Source: Nostoc sp. HK-01
Lineage (GTDB): Bacteria > Cyanobacteriota > Cyanobacteriia > Cyanobacteriales > Nostocaceae
Length of the DNA stretch: 64,000 nucleotides
Assembly (NCBI GenBank): GCA_003990705.1
Contig: AP018318.1
Coordinates: forward strand, 1,801,501 to 1,865,500
Reading direction: 5' to 3'
Of the stretch, positions 47,431 through 57,420 are shown one piece after another. The translations under genes were made by a program, and so were the position numbers. Position 1 is the stretch's first letter; every line of letters begins with the position of its first letter. The notes below the pieces were generated by a model. The model was given only the letters and a program-made list of their open reading frames with translations. It searched no databases and was not told the DNA's origin.

Positions 47431-48609
47431 TTAAAGATAATCAGCCGGATTAACGGGTGTACCATGACGACGTACTTCAAAATGCAGGTGCGGCCCGGTA
47501 GAGAAGCCAGTAGAACCAACAGCCGCGATCGCTTGTCCTCGTTGTACCCCTTGTCCCTCCGAAACAAATAATTCGCTGGTGTGTCCGTAGAGTGTCGTCA
47601 ATCCGTTACCGTGATCGATAATTACGGCTCTACCATAGCCACCATACCACCCAGCAAAAATTACAGTTCCCGAATCGGCGGCGCGAATGGTACTACCATA
47701 ACTAGCTGCAAAATCCAAGCCTGCATGAAAGCGCCGATAGCCCAGAATCGGGTGTACTCGCCAGCCAAAGCGGCTGCTAGTGGGTGCATTGCTAGGATAA
47801 GCAAACATTCCCGTACCGCGAATGATAATGCTGTTGCGGCTGTTAGTTTTGCTGCGTCCTTCTAAAGCGGCGACTTTTTCTTCAATCAAGCTTTCCAGAT
47901 TATGGGAATCTCGTTCTAATTGATTTTCTGCTGCTTCTAAGGCGAGGCGATCGCTATTTAAGCGTTGAATTAATTCTGATTGCGACTGCGCCTGAGTTTG
48001 ATAATCAGCTTTTTGGGCAAGTAATTGCTGGCGAATCAAAGCAATTTCATTTTTTTGTTGTTCTACGTCTGTTTTCTGCTGAGTGATTTGCAGTGCTTGG
48101 TCGTTGAGTTTGGCTAGAATTTTTTGGTCTGCCTGATACACTAACTTTAATTGATGACGGCGGCTAATAAAGTCACTAATATTTTGGCTTTGCATTAAAA
48201 CCGCCCATCCTAGACTAGCGTGCGATCGCTGGAGATAGCGCAACCTCGCTACTGTGGCGACTTGTCGTTCTTCATAAGTACGTTGCGCTATGGCTAAATC
48301 AGCTTCTAGCTTTTGCAAGCGTTGGGTGGCTTGGGTTAACCGCGATTCACTATCTTGAATTTGATTATTTGTGGTGTTGAGATTTTGCTTGATGCCAGTT
48401 AAGCGATTTTGGGCAGCATTTTGCAAATTAGTCAAGCGATCGCGTTCCTGAATCACATTCTGGCGTTCTTGATTAATTTGTTGCTGCTGTTGTCGTAAAG
48501 TATCAACTGATGCTGATGTTGTTGCATATCCTGTCGATACTGAAATCAATACCAAACAAACACACAAAACATAACCAAGTCCCAGAAAAATGATCTTTAA
48601 TGCTCTCAT
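47431..48609 (-). CDS. Coiled-coil M23 (LytM) murein peptidase, EnvC-like
   Basis: A 392-residue secreted protein: signal peptide (residues 1-30), long coiled-coil (about 35-240, Gln-rich), then an M23 domain with HPILGYRRFHAGLDFAASYG and HLHFEVRRHG, so the His-x3-Asp and His-x-His zinc ligands are present. The layout matches EnvC-type proteins that activate amidases or cleave peptidoglycan at division. In a filamentous organism it may act at septa. Confidence 0.88.
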   Translation of the reverse strand: MRALKIIFLGLGYVLCVCLVLISVSTGYATTSASVDTLRQQQQQINQERQNVIQERDRLTNLQNAAQNRLTGIKQNLNTTNNQIQDSESRLTQATQRLQKLEADLAIAQRTYEERQVATVARLRYLQRSHASLGWAVLMQSQNISDFISRRHQLKLVYQADQKILAKLNDQALQITQQKTDVEQQKNEIALIRQQLLAQKADYQTQAQSQSELIQRLNSDRLALEAAENQLERDSHNLESLIEEKVAALEGRSKTNSRNSIIIRGTGMFAYPSNAPTSSRFGWRVHPILGYRRFHAGLDFAASYGSTIRAADSGTVIFAGWYGGYGRAVIIDHGNGLTTLYGHTSELFVSEGQGVQRGQAIAAVGSTGFSTGPHLHFEVRRHGTPVNPADYL

Positions 48610-48753
48610 AGCGTGAGCCTAACCAAAGCAATCGGTGCGAAACACTATGAGTATTCCCAAATTTATCTTGTTTTGCTCAATGTATGATTTATTGCCGACT
48701 TTCTGAAATTATTGTCTAGCGATCACCTTGAAAGCACACTATAAAACTTATCT

Positions 48754-49950
48754 ATGAATTCTAACCTAGCGTTGTGTGGGGTCATTAGCGATCGCATTAC
48801 TAATACCCCCCAAAAGCGAATCACCTTTGCCGAATATATGAACACGGTGTTATATCACCCTGAACACGGCTATTATTCCAGCAAAGTTGTAAATATTGGG
48901 TTTAAAGGCGGTGATTTTTTCACATCTGCTAGTCTCGGCGCTGACTTTGGTGAGTTACTAGCAGAACAATTTGTGCAAATGTGGAAAATTTTAGGACAAC
49001 CACAACCATTTTCTTTGGTAGAAATGGGAGCAGGTCAAGGATTACTCGCTTTGCATATCCTCAATTATTATCAACTACATTATCCTGATTTTTTCCCAGC
49101 ATTAGATTATGTAATTATTGAAAAATCTCCCGAATTGCAGCGAGAACAACAGCAACGTTTACAAAATTACTCGGTGCGTTGGTGCAATTTAGCAGATATA
49201 CCCAGCAACTCCATAAATGGCTGTTTTTTTTCTAACGAATTAGTAGATGCTTTCCCAGTAAATCAGTTTATTTTACAAGCTGGAGAACTGCGGGAAATTT
49301 ATGTCACCTTCACATCTTTGGCAGAAAAAGATGAAAATTACCTGCTTCTTGAAAAAGAGTTTGCAGAAGTAATTGGGGAAATTTCTACACCCCATTTCAT
49401 CAAATATTTTGATTTGATAAATATCGATTTATCTGCAAATATCTACCCAGATGGCTACCGCAGCGAAATTAACCTAGCCGCTTTAGATTGGTTGAGTATA
49501 GTAGCAGACCGCTTGCAGCGCGGGTATGTGGTAACAGTTGATTATGGCTATCCTGCCCATCGCTACTATAACCCCAGGCGATCGCAAGGAACCCTACAGT
49601 GCTACTACCAGCATCGCTACCATAACAACCCCTATATCAATATTGGGCGACAAGATATCACCGCCCATGTTGACTTTACCGCCTTGGAACTTTGGGGTGA
49701 GCAGTGTGGTTTAACCAAAGTTGGCTTTACCCAACAAGGTTTATTTTTGATGGCGTTGGGTTTGGGAGAAAGAATAGCCTCTCTTTCTCATCAAGACATA
49801 TCCATTGCTCAATTGTTGTCAAGACGAGAATCACTGCATAAACTTATCGATCCCACAGGATTAGGCGGCTTTGGGGTTTTAGTCCAAAGTAAAGGACTCC
49901 AAGATCATGAAAATTATCAACCCCTAAAAGGATTAATTGTGCCAAAGTAA
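48754..49950 (+). CDS. MidA/NDUFAF7-family SAM-dependent methyltransferase
   Basis: The 398-residue protein has the family pattern RITFAEYMNTVLYHPEHGYYSS, DFFTSASLGADFGELLAEQF, VEMGAGQGLLALHIL (SAM motif I), FFSNELVDAFPVNQF and VTVDYGYPAHRYYNPRRSQGTL. Eukaryotic members methylate complex I subunit NDUFS2; the bacterial role, perhaps on NDH-1, is unproven. Monocistronic. Confidence 0.87.
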   Translation: MNSNLALCGVISDRITNTPQKRITFAEYMNTVLYHPEHGYYSSKVVNIGFKGGDFFTSASLGADFGELLAEQFVQMWKILGQPQPFSLVEMGAGQGLLALHILNYYQLHYPDFFPALDYVIIEKSPELQREQQQRLQNYSVRWCNLADIPSNSINGCFFSNELVDAFPVNQFILQAGELREIYVTFTSLAEKDENYLLLEKEFAEVIGEISTPHFIKYFDLINIDLSANIYPDGYRSEINLAALDWLSIVADRLQRGYVVTVDYGYPAHRYYNPRRSQGTLQCYYQHRYHNNPYINIGRQDITAHVDFTALELWGEQCGLTKVGFTQQGLFLMALGLGERIASLSHQDISIAQLLSRRESLHKLIDPTGLGGFGVLVQSKGLQDHENYQPLKGLIVPK

Positions 49951-50063
49951 AAGTAAAGGTAAAAAGTTAAAACTCTCTGTAAGTCGGCAGCATCACTGTT
50001 ATATGGACTAGCATTACTATTGATTACTGCGAAATCCTGTGTTTAGAAAAGCAACAAATACCT

Positions 50064-50159
50064 ATGAATACTCATGACCTGTTGATGCTAATTATGCTAC
50101 TTACACCCGGTATATTACTTTCTGTTGTCATTATGGTAACTTTTGCTGCTGGCGGCTGA
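50064..50159 (+). CDS. Possible 31-aa single-helix membrane peptide
   Basis: The frame from ATG 50064 to TGA 50157-50159 encodes 31 residues, starting MNTHDLLMLIML and then a hydrophobic helix, ending FAAGG. It resembles the small single-helix subunits of photosynthetic and respiratory complexes in size, but I do not recognise it. No strong Shine-Dalgarno is seen, and two further ATGs lie inside. Confidence 0.45.
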   Translation: MNTHDLLMLIMLLTPGILLSVVIMVTFAAGG

Positions 50160-50244
50160 TTCCTCAGCAGTCTTGGGTGAATTTGAGATTTAGGATGGCA
50201 TCTTAAGTCTCAAATGACAACTCGCCAGCCAATTACAATCAAAC

Positions 50245-50300
50245 GATGAAAACGCGATGTCTACGACAGGCTTCTCTACGAGAGGCTACGCCAACGCCTA
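50245..50300. repeat. Nostocales-type GC-rich repeat module
   Basis: AACGCGATGTCTACGACAGG followed by CTTCTCTACGAGAGGCTACG and CCAACGCC is a short palindromic module of a kind dispersed through Nostoc-type genomes; it lies just upstream of the next gene. Confidence 0.6.
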
Positions 50301-50324
50301 AGCTTTATCAAAGGAACGTGAAAA

Positions 50325-51203
50325 ATGAAGGTGGCATTTCTGGGAACTGGACTGATGGGACAACCAATGGCTCAAAGGTTGTTAGCAGCCGATATACAAG
50401 TAGTTGCTTACAATCGCACCCCAGAAAAATTAGCACCATTACAAGCCGCTGGCGCAGAAATTGTCACACAACCCCGTCACGCCATTCGTGCGGCTGATTG
50501 CATTATTTTGATGCTTACCAATGCCGCAGCCATTTATCAAGTCTTGCTTTCAGATACTGCTTGGCGCACCCTAGAAGGACGCACCATCATCCAAATGGGG
50601 ACAATTACACCCACAGAAAGTCAAGAAATTCGAGATACTGTAGTTGGTGGTGGCGGGGAATATTTAGAAGCACCCGTATTAGGAAGCATCCCAGAAGCAA
50701 AAAGCGGTCAGTTAATTGTTATGGTAGGCGCAACACAATCACAATACCAAAACCATTTACAATTACTCAAAAATTTTGGTTCAGAACCTTTACTTGTAGG
50801 GCCAGTAGGGACGGCGGCGGCGTTAAAATTATCCCTCAATCAATTAATTGCTTCTATGACTACCAGCTTTGCTCTGAGTCTGGCTTTTTTGCAGCGTCAA
50901 GGGGTCAATATCGAGTCTTTTATGCAAGTTTTACGCGCAAGTTCTCTTTATGCGCCTACCTTTGATAAAAAGCTGCAACGAATGTTAGAGGAAAATTATG
51001 CTAACCCTAATTTTCCCACCAAACATTTACTCAAAGATACAGATTTGTTCATCTCAGAAGCCAAAGCTTTAGGTTTAGATCTTGGCAGCATTGAGTCTGT
51101 ACGACACATTTTGTATACAGCCATGAAAATGTCATTTGCTAATGATGATTATTCATCAGTATTTTCAGCTATTAAAGAATGGGGAGATTCCAGCGCTGAG
51201 TAA
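50325..51203 (+). CDS. NAD(P)-dependent beta-hydroxyacid dehydrogenase
   Basis: A 292-residue 6-phosphogluconate/3-hydroxyisobutyrate dehydrogenase-like protein. Residues 6-15 (LGTGLMGQPM) form the dinucleotide loop and NRTPEKL suggests NADP. The APVLGSIPEAKSGQL substrate motif and catalytic Lys region (TAAALKLSLNQLIASM) are in place. Preceded by AAAGGAA. Related enzymes reduce glyoxylate or succinic semialdehyde; the exact substrate is unknown. Confidence 0.85.
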   Translation: MKVAFLGTGLMGQPMAQRLLAADIQVVAYNRTPEKLAPLQAAGAEIVTQPRHAIRAADCIILMLTNAAAIYQVLLSDTAWRTLEGRTIIQMGTITPTESQEIRDTVVGGGGEYLEAPVLGSIPEAKSGQLIVMVGATQSQYQNHLQLLKNFGSEPLLVGPVGTAAALKLSLNQLIASMTTSFALSLAFLQRQGVNIESFMQVLRASSLYAPTFDKKLQRMLEENYANPNFPTKHLLKDTDLFISEAKALGLDLGSIESVRHILYTAMKMSFANDDYSSVFSAIKEWGDSSAE

Positions 51204-51314
51204 ATAGGGAGTAGGAAAGAAATAACTGACTCAGCACTCATCACTTTATCAAGTAAGCACTGAAAAAGATAATATGGTATGGTAGCTCGTTTTGCTTTCC
51301 GAGGGTACTACTGC

Positions 51315-52079
51315 GTGCTATCTACTTTACGTGCCGATTTTCGCATCATTTTTGAACGTGACCCAGCCGCCCGTAACTGGCTAGAGGTCTTGGTTTGTTA
51401 CCCTGGCTTGCAAGCCCTACTTTTCCATCGACTGGCGCATTGGCTACATCATTTTGGTCTTCCCTTTTTCCCCCGCTTTATTTCTCACCTATCTCGATTT
51501 TTAACTGGTATCGAAATTCACCCAGGCGCAACTATTGGTCAAGGCGTATTTATTGACCACGGGATGGGTGTGGTAATTGGTGAGACTGCAATCATAGGTG
51601 ATTATGCTTTGATTTATCAAGGTGTCACTTTGGGCGGGACGGGGAAACAAAGCGGTAAACGCCATCCTACAGTCGGTGAAAATGTTGTAGTCGGTGCTGG
51701 TGCAAAGGTACTAGGTAATATTCAAGTTGGGAATAACGTCCGTATTGGCGCTGGTTCAGTCGTTCTCAGGGATGTGCCTTCTGATTGTACAGTGGTTGGC
51801 ATTCCCGGTCGGATTGTCTATCGTTCTGGAGTGCGAGTTGCACCTCTAGAACACAACAACTTACCCGACTCGGAGGCCGAAGTAATTCGCGCTTTAGTCG
51901 ATCGCATTGAAGCCTTAGAACAACAAATCCAAACTATACAACAACTACAACCTGCGGCTAAAACTCCTGTATTGGTAGGTGTAGGAGCCACCCAAGAGCC
52001 TGAACCAAAACCAGAAGCTCCTTTATGTAGTCTCAGAGATAAAGCAATTCAAGAATTTCTCGATGGTGCGGGGATTTAA
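51315..52079 (+). CDS. cysE: Serine O-acetyltransferase
   Basis: CysE makes O-acetylserine for cysteine synthesis. I place the start at GTG 51315 because GAGGG lies 9 bases upstream and it gives the typical [21 protein letters not shown] terminus (254 residues); ATG 51279 would add 12 residues. The left-handed beta-helix repeats run from about 70 to 170, with catalytic His in [12 protein letters not shown] and the [14 protein letters not shown] acetyl-CoA loop. The C-terminal extension ends with [13 protein letters not shown]. Confidence 0.92.
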   Translation: MLSTLRADFRIIFERDPAARNWLEVLVCYPGLQALLFHRLAHWLHHFGLPFFPRFISHLSRFLTGIEIHPGATIGQGVFIDHGMGVVIGETAIIGDYALIYQGVTLGGTGKQSGKRHPTVGENVVVGAGAKVLGNIQVGNNVRIGAGSVVLRDVPSDCTVVGIPGRIVYRSGVRVAPLEHNNLPDSEAEVIRALVDRIEALEQQIQTIQQLQPAAKTPVLVGVGATQEPEPKPEAPLCSLRDKAIQEFLDGAGI

Positions 52080-52200
52080 ATTATCCAACTGAAGTGATGA
52101 AGCAAGAGCCGCTGAAAAAAATCTTCCGCATCGTCAGCCGATGATAAATATTCTATGATTACTAATCAGTGGCTCTTTACTTTTCGTCTAACAGTTACGG

Positions 52201-52854
52201 TCAAGGCTTTTGCAATTTTCTAATTTCGGCTTGCACATCAAGAGCAATCTGCAATGATTGATTGAGTAGTTGAGCATATTCGCCAGCTTGTGTACTGACT
52301 TGTAATGCTTGCAGATTTGCTAAATTATTCACAAATAATTCTTGATTATTTGCCAACAGTTTTTTATTATCCCGCAAAATTCGTTCTGTTTTTAAAGCCC
52401 GCACTAAATCTTCTCGAATGAGTTGTAAGGCAGAAATTACTTGTTCTCTATCGTTGATGGAGTTATTTGAAGTGGCTAACTGGTCGTGAATATCTATGGC
52501 GTTAATTACGGCATGATATTGATCAACTTCATCTAAAAGCATGGTTAAGGCTTGGGGACAAGTGAACCTGCGCCAGAGCGATCGCCCAACTAATACCGCC
52601 AGTGGTACTAAAATTAGTAAAATAATGCCTAATTTAATAGAAGAACCAATAGTTGGCAAAATAATAAACGCATAAATAAAACCAACAATAATTGGTGTGA
52701 GTGCTAAGGCTACCAGCAATTCATTCACCAAAAAGCCGAGTCGCTTTTCTTTGTCCTTCATTACCGAAGGCCGGAAAACATCTTCTGGGTCAAACCCAGT
52801 CAAACGCCTCAGTTCTCCCTTGCTAATTTCTAAGCCTAGTAAATCCGGCTGCAC
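52201..52854 (-). CDS. Hypothetical membrane protein with coiled-coil, 217 aa
   Basis: Two membrane helices (LVALALTPIIVGFIYAFIIL and LGIILLILVPLAVLV) around residues 47-90 follow a polar N terminus; the C-terminal about 120 residues are helical and probably coiled-coil (LIREDLVRALKTERILRDNK). No recognised family. The gene is isolated on the minus strand between cysE and the DUF72 gene. Confidence 0.6.
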   Translation of the reverse strand: MQPDLLGLEISKGELRRLTGFDPEDVFRPSVMKDKEKRLGFLVNELLVALALTPIIVGFIYAFIILPTIGSSIKLGIILLILVPLAVLVGRSLWRRFTCPQALTMLLDEVDQYHAVINAIDIHDQLATSNNSINDREQVISALQLIREDLVRALKTERILRDNKKLLANNQELFVNNLANLQALQVSTQAGEYAQLLNQSLQIALDVQAEIRKLQKP

Positions 52855-53012
52855 TGCTGCATACTCCTGTAGAAAGTGCGATCATCGCGTATTCATTGTA
52901 ATCGGCTATAGGCAAGGTCGTACATCTACTTCGGCAGAGCGATATCTATGGAAGGAGCGATCGCACCATCCACAAGCCTTTACAATTAAGTAAGAACACT
53001 CAAGGCTAGTCA

Positions 53013-53867
53013 GTGAACTTTTTTATTGGTTGTGCAGTTTGGTCGTATAAAGGTTGGATGGGTGAATTTTATCCCCCAGGTACTCGCGCTACCGATTTTT
53101 TGAGCCTTTACAGTCGTCGCTTGACTACGGTTGAAGGCAATACTACCTTTTATGCTGTACCTAACCAAGAAACTATCAGCCGTTGGGTAGCCCAAACACC
53201 CCCAGGTTTTGAATTTTGTCTCAAATTACCGCGAGACATCACCCATACAGGTTTACTTCAGCCGAATATTCCCGCAGCGTTGAAATTTTTAGCAGGAATG
53301 CAGCCTTTAGGAAAACGCTTAGGGCCGATGTTTGTCCAGTTACCACCCAGTTATTCGCCTACATTAATTGATGATTTAACTAATTTTTTGGTAGCTTGGC
53401 CGCGAGAAACTGCACCTCTAGCTTTAGAAGTGAGACATTTTGATTGGTTCAAAGAACCTTATAGTAGTCAATTAACAGCGTTGCTCGAAAATCTCGGTGT
53501 AGGACGAGTACTCTTAGATTCGCGTCCGATTTACAATGGCGAAGATGACCCCCAGCTACACTCAGAACGACGTAAACCTAAATTACCTGTACAATTTAGC
53601 GTTACAGCACCCTTTAGCTTAATTCGGTTCATTTCTCATCCCATATTGTCTGAGAATCAGCTGTTTATGGCAGAATGGGTCACTCAGATTCAACAATGGT
53701 TGCAAACGGGAACAAAAATCTACTTCTTTGTCCATTGTCCTCTAGAAGAGCGATCGCCATACACTGCCCGTCATTTTCAAAAGCTATTAGAACAAAGTGG
53801 TGTTTCTGTTCCGCCTTTACCTTGGAATCAGCTAGAACAGCCACCCAGTCAGCTAAGTTTGTGGTAA
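53013..53867 (+). CDS. DUF72 family protein
   Basis: A 284-residue TIM-barrel-like protein with family marks: FFIGCAVWSYKGWMGEFYPP at the start, YSRRLTTVEGNTTFYAVP, FCLKLPRDITH, QLPPSYSP and EVRHFDWF. GTG start at 53013. The biochemical role of DUF72 proteins is unknown. Confidence 0.88.
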   Translation: MNFFIGCAVWSYKGWMGEFYPPGTRATDFLSLYSRRLTTVEGNTTFYAVPNQETISRWVAQTPPGFEFCLKLPRDITHTGLLQPNIPAALKFLAGMQPLGKRLGPMFVQLPPSYSPTLIDDLTNFLVAWPRETAPLALEVRHFDWFKEPYSSQLTALLENLGVGRVLLDSRPIYNGEDDPQLHSERRKPKLPVQFSVTAPFSLIRFISHPILSENQLFMAEWVTQIQQWLQTGTKIYFFVHCPLEERSPYTARHFQKLLEQSGVSVPPLPWNQLEQPPSQLSLW

Positions 53868-54137
53868 GCCTTCTAGGAATATTTTGATAATTTTTTGATT
53901 TTCACAAAATATCCAACTCATACTCACTTCAAAAAGAGTAATAATAGTTATTGCAAGACATTTTTAATAAAGCTAAAGCAATTCTCTTCTTTCGCAAGAG
54001 TATTATATACCTCTGAGTAAATCTGCCAAGAGGATATTAACAATGCTTAAAAATAGCTAACAGAAATGGCTTAATTTTTAATGTGAATTGTGATTGGGGC
54101 AATCGTTGTGTAAGCAGTTTAATCAAAGGAGGTTCAG

Positions 54138-54578
54138 ATGAGTCGTCTTCTTTATGAAAACTCAGTTTCATATCAAGGATATCTCATCATTCCGTTTGTT
54201 TACGGCAGTGCTGATGCTTACGAAATCTATTCCTATAAGCTGTTGTCAGAAATTGGTAACAAAAGTAGATTTCACAAAACAGAAAATCCAGCGGGTATCT
54301 ACGGTAATAGCATTAAGAATATTATTGATATTGCCCAAGAACATCTTGATGAAAATTTAGAATTTATCAGTCAGCAAGATTGTTTTAAGTCTCGTTATAT
54401 TTTCCGCAACAATTTAATTATCATCTTTCAAGAAGAGGGCAAATTTTTCTACGATCATTATCCACCAGAAATATTGAATAATATTGCCGCCCCCAAATTA
54501 TTCAATTCGGAATATGAATGCTTGAGTTGGATTCAAGCTGGACTGAATGGTCAATATGTCCGACAGCAAACAAGCTAA
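54138..54578 (+). CDS. Hypothetical protein with strong ribosome site, 146 aa
   Basis: AAAGGAGGT, a near-perfect anti-Shine-Dalgarno match, lies 5-6 bases before the ATG, suggesting high translation. The product begins MSRLLYENSVSYQGYLIIPF and is rich in Tyr, Ile, Asn and Phe, with a beta-rich layout. No leader, no recognised domain. Confidence 0.65.
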   Translation: MSRLLYENSVSYQGYLIIPFVYGSADAYEIYSYKLLSEIGNKSRFHKTENPAGIYGNSIKNIIDIAQEHLDENLEFISQQDCFKSRYIFRNNLIIIFQEEGKFFYDHYPPEILNNIAAPKLFNSEYECLSWIQAGLNGQYVRQQTS

Positions 54579-54753
54579 ATAAAGGTCATAGTCGACTTAA
54601 CCTTATGATGGCTTGGTTGGTAAGGGTGTTACTTTTATCAATCAAGTTATCCCATTAAAAGAAGTTATTTCATTATTACTCACAAATGTTCACCTAGGCG
54701 CAAAGCATTAGCCATAATCGTGAGAGATGGATTAACAGGTAATAATTAAATGC

Positions 54754-55005
54754 TTAAGATTCCAGTGCTTTACGTAATTTTCTTTCTAATTGTGCTATTA
54801 AAAATTTACCGTCAATTTTTTCTAACTCTGCAATAGAAACATCACCATGATCACGGGCTGCTTGCAACCACTGTTCATATTTTTTATCATGTTCTTCTAA
54901 GAGTTCTAATGCTTCGACAATTATTTCCTCAATAGTGTGATATCTACCACTACTGAGTTTCTCTTGAATAAAGATTTCGTGCTTTTGGTTGAATTTGGAG
55001 TTCAT
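54754..55005 (-). CDS. ParD-like antitoxin without partner
   Basis: Start at ATG 55005 (MNSKFNQKHE), 83 residues. KLSSGRYHTIEEIIVEALEL matches the ribbon-helix-helix ParD/CopG pattern (x-SGRY-x-S/T-x-x-E-V/I). Normally a ParE/RelE toxin follows; here only 170 bases of non-coding sequence follow before the next gene. It lies 33 bases after the GTPase gene on the same strand. Confidence 0.65.
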   Translation of the reverse strand: MNSKFNQKHEIFIQEKLSSGRYHTIEEIIVEALELLEEHDKKYEQWLQAARDHGDVSIAELEKIDGKFLIAQLERKLRKALES

Positions 55006-55038
55006 TATTAATAGCTCAAATATCAATAACCTAATGGG

Positions 55039-56952
55039 TCAAATTTGTTGCAAATAATACTCAAATCGCTGCCGTAGTTGTTCCACTGCTAAATTCTGAG
55101 TCCAGTATTCCACAAGGGAATGACCAAACGCCCAAGCATTACGATCAGGTGTAGCAGAATTCTCTAACAATAATGGCCAGAGAGCCATTAAATCAAAGTT
55201 AATTTTATTGGCATCGTCGGTTTTTAATAGTGAGAAAAGTTCATACGCGATTTGCAGTTTACCAATGACAATCGGTAATTGTTCTACAGGAATTTGCTCT
55301 GCTAGTAAATATGCCAAGGTGGGCGAACCAGTTGACATAGTAGCAATAAATTGCAGTACTGGACTTTTTAGCAGTGAAGTTAGTCCTTGAGTTGTCGCCA
55401 TCTGGAAGGTATAGTGATCAATAATTTTAGCGGCGGCGACGGTGCGGGAGTCTAAGTCACGCAAAAACCGAGCGAGTCGTAATTGTTTAGCAGGTGCGAT
55501 CGCCTCAATCAATCCTAAAGATAAAGTATCTATATTCCAAGCTGTGCGTTTGGTTTTGCTATCACTTGTGACCACCGGGACAACTAAATTAGAAAATTCT
55601 CCCAGCTTTTCAGCACGATATTGGGTAGCTTCACGGATAGAAATTTCCTTTGGCTTTTCTCCCCATTCCCAATTGTATGGCGGTTCCCATTCGCGGATAG
55701 GACGCAATTTATCTACTTGGGTGACAACTGCGATCGCAGGTAAATCATCAATTTCCCCTTTCATATCTGCTAAAAAGTCCACATCCATTTGTAAAGCCGG
55801 ATCAAGGGCGGGTGTCACCAGCAATAACAAATCTGCGTTAGTTGCATAGTCTAATACTAATTGGCGGAGTTCTCCCCGCTTCACTTGTTCATAACCAGGG
55901 GTATCCCAAAGAGTGAGACTTTCGCCGCTGGGAGTTTCCCAATGATAATTTTGAATTTCGTCGGTACTGGGTAACACATCAACCGCCACCAGATCAGCTT
56001 GAAATAACGTGTTAATTAAACTGCTTTTGCCTGCGCCTGTCCGCCCTACTAGTAAAATACTGATGGGTTTTTGTTCTACTTCTTCGACTGGTTCAGCTTG
56101 GGTGAGGATTTCTCGCAGAGTTTGGGTTTTAGTTTGTGGGATAGCTGGTGGAGAAATAGCTGCTGTTGTATTTGCTAGTGTAATACCTCCGTAAAGAGCG
56201 ATCGCTTGTCGGCATAAATTTCTCAAAGCTGCTTCGCGCAAGAGTTGACCTAAATTCACCAACAACTGCTGATTAGCCCGGTTACTGGAACCCTTAGTTG
56301 CACGGTTCGCCACCGCCGCCACAGGATTTAACAACCATTGCGCCCAGCCCCAAGCCCGCAAAAGTTTACGGGCTGATGGTTCTAGCTTGCGATATACTTC
56401 ATAAGCTTGATAAGCTTGCCCGACTGTTGCTTGATTTAAAGCAGGTGATAATCTCTGCATCCACTGGTCTAAATCGTCTACGGTTCCCCGAATCAGTCCG
56501 TAAGCTTGGGGGACATAGATATTGAGGAGGGGATACTGCACTTGGGGATGGTAGATATTCGCCACAGCCACCACTACATCTTGACAGCGTTGCCAAAAAG
56601 TTTGCCAATCTTCCCAAATTGGGCGATCGTTAATTGATGCTTCTAAGATTTTGTGTAATGCTGCTTCGGCTTGCTGCGTAGCATCACTTCCTACTTTTGA
56701 TGCAGTTGTATCTATCGCCGATTCAAGTTCTTCTTTAAATCCGGCTAACGCCGCTTCCACCTGCACAATCGCTGGTTGCGTCCACTTCACCAGCAACCAA
56801 CGCCAACCAACAAACACCACGGTAAACACAGCCCAAATCCAGTTAATTCCCCAGACATTGATTTGTATACCTGCGGCAACCAGTAAGAAAATAATAATAG
56901 CTGCGATCGGTGTTGCTAAAATAATCAACTGCCACAGTTTTAAGCGCACCAT
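55039..56952 (-). CDS. Membrane-anchored GTPase
   Basis: A 637-residue protein with two N-terminal membrane helices (residues about 8-50), a helical region, then a GTPase domain: P-loop GRTGAGKSS at about 307-315, DTPG at about 355, and TQVDK at about 414. A helical C-terminal domain follows (AAKIIDHYTFQMATTQGLTS). Similar proteins are annotated as YcjF/dynamin-like or MMR_HSR1 GTPases. The function is unknown, possibly membrane or envelope related. Confidence 0.8.
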   Translation of the reverse strand: MVRLKLWQLIILATPIAAIIIFLLVAAGIQINVWGINWIWAVFTVVFVGWRWLLVKWTQPAIVQVEAALAGFKEELESAIDTTASKVGSDATQQAEAALHKILEASINDRPIWEDWQTFWQRCQDVVVAVANIYHPQVQYPLLNIYVPQAYGLIRGTVDDLDQWMQRLSPALNQATVGQAYQAYEVYRKLEPSARKLLRAWGWAQWLLNPVAAVANRATKGSSNRANQQLLVNLGQLLREAALRNLCRQAIALYGGITLANTTAAISPPAIPQTKTQTLREILTQAEPVEEVEQKPISILLVGRTGAGKSSLINTLFQADLVAVDVLPSTDEIQNYHWETPSGESLTLWDTPGYEQVKRGELRQLVLDYATNADLLLLVTPALDPALQMDVDFLADMKGEIDDLPAIAVVTQVDKLRPIREWEPPYNWEWGEKPKEISIREATQYRAEKLGEFSNLVVPVVTSDSKTKRTAWNIDTLSLGLIEAIAPAKQLRLARFLRDLDSRTVAAAKIIDHYTFQMATTQGLTSLLKSPVLQFIATMSTGSPTLAYLLAEQIPVEQLPIVIGKLQIAYELFSLLKTDDANKINFDLMALWPLLLENSATPDRNAWAFGHSLVEYWTQNLAVEQLRQRFEYYLQQI

Positions 56953-57420
56953 TCCCCCCTACCTACCTTGATAGACCTCTTATAGTATTGTTAATCTAAT
57001 ATTCCTGCTATGGATACTAACTGTTGGTGTAATATCCAGGCTCTTTTGGAAAGAAATTTTATCCTAGCTGTTCAATAATATCTATATAAAAAGTGCTGTA
57101 TTCATCAGAAAATTAACATAAATTTTCTGAAATTCATATTTAAAAAAACTAAAAATTTAAATGAGATTTTACAGCGTTCGGACATGAGCAATGCAGAATT
57201 TATTCATAAGCTGCAATTGTCTGATGAATTAGCACTCAAATTTTTAATAATTTGGCAGGCGAAGAACTCAACTTTGTCAAAGAACTTGCCAAATATTACG
57301 ATTTTTAGTTACAAATTGATTTGTAAGCTGGAGATTTAATCAGCACAATAAGTTTAGTAAACAATTTTTTGGAATATCCCCTTTTTTTGTTGTATTATTT
57401 CTGGTTTATCAGCCAGTTTT
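56953..57420. other. Intergenic region with a broken small gene
   Basis: AT-rich. It contains the frameshifted Nif11-like frame at 57184-57308 (annotated separately) and, from 57309, the probable promoter of the beta-lactamase gene. No other feature. Confidence 0.5.
57184..57308 (+). pseudogene. Frameshifted Nif11-like leader peptide remnant
   Basis: From ATG 57184 the frame reads MSNAEFIHKLQLSDELALKF, then goes out of frame in a T5 run at 57241-57245. The other frame continues NNLAGEELNFVKELAKYYDF to a TAG at 57306-57308. Together they match the Nif11/NHLP leader pattern (MSx(n)FLxKLxxDxELxxKF...AKxxGF), with one base missing. No core peptide or maturation enzyme is nearby. Confidence 0.5.

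Noticed and set aside
54579-54753. ParE toxin remnant after the ParD-like gene
   Set aside because: No ParE/RelE-like text was seen in any frame of this 170-base stretch.
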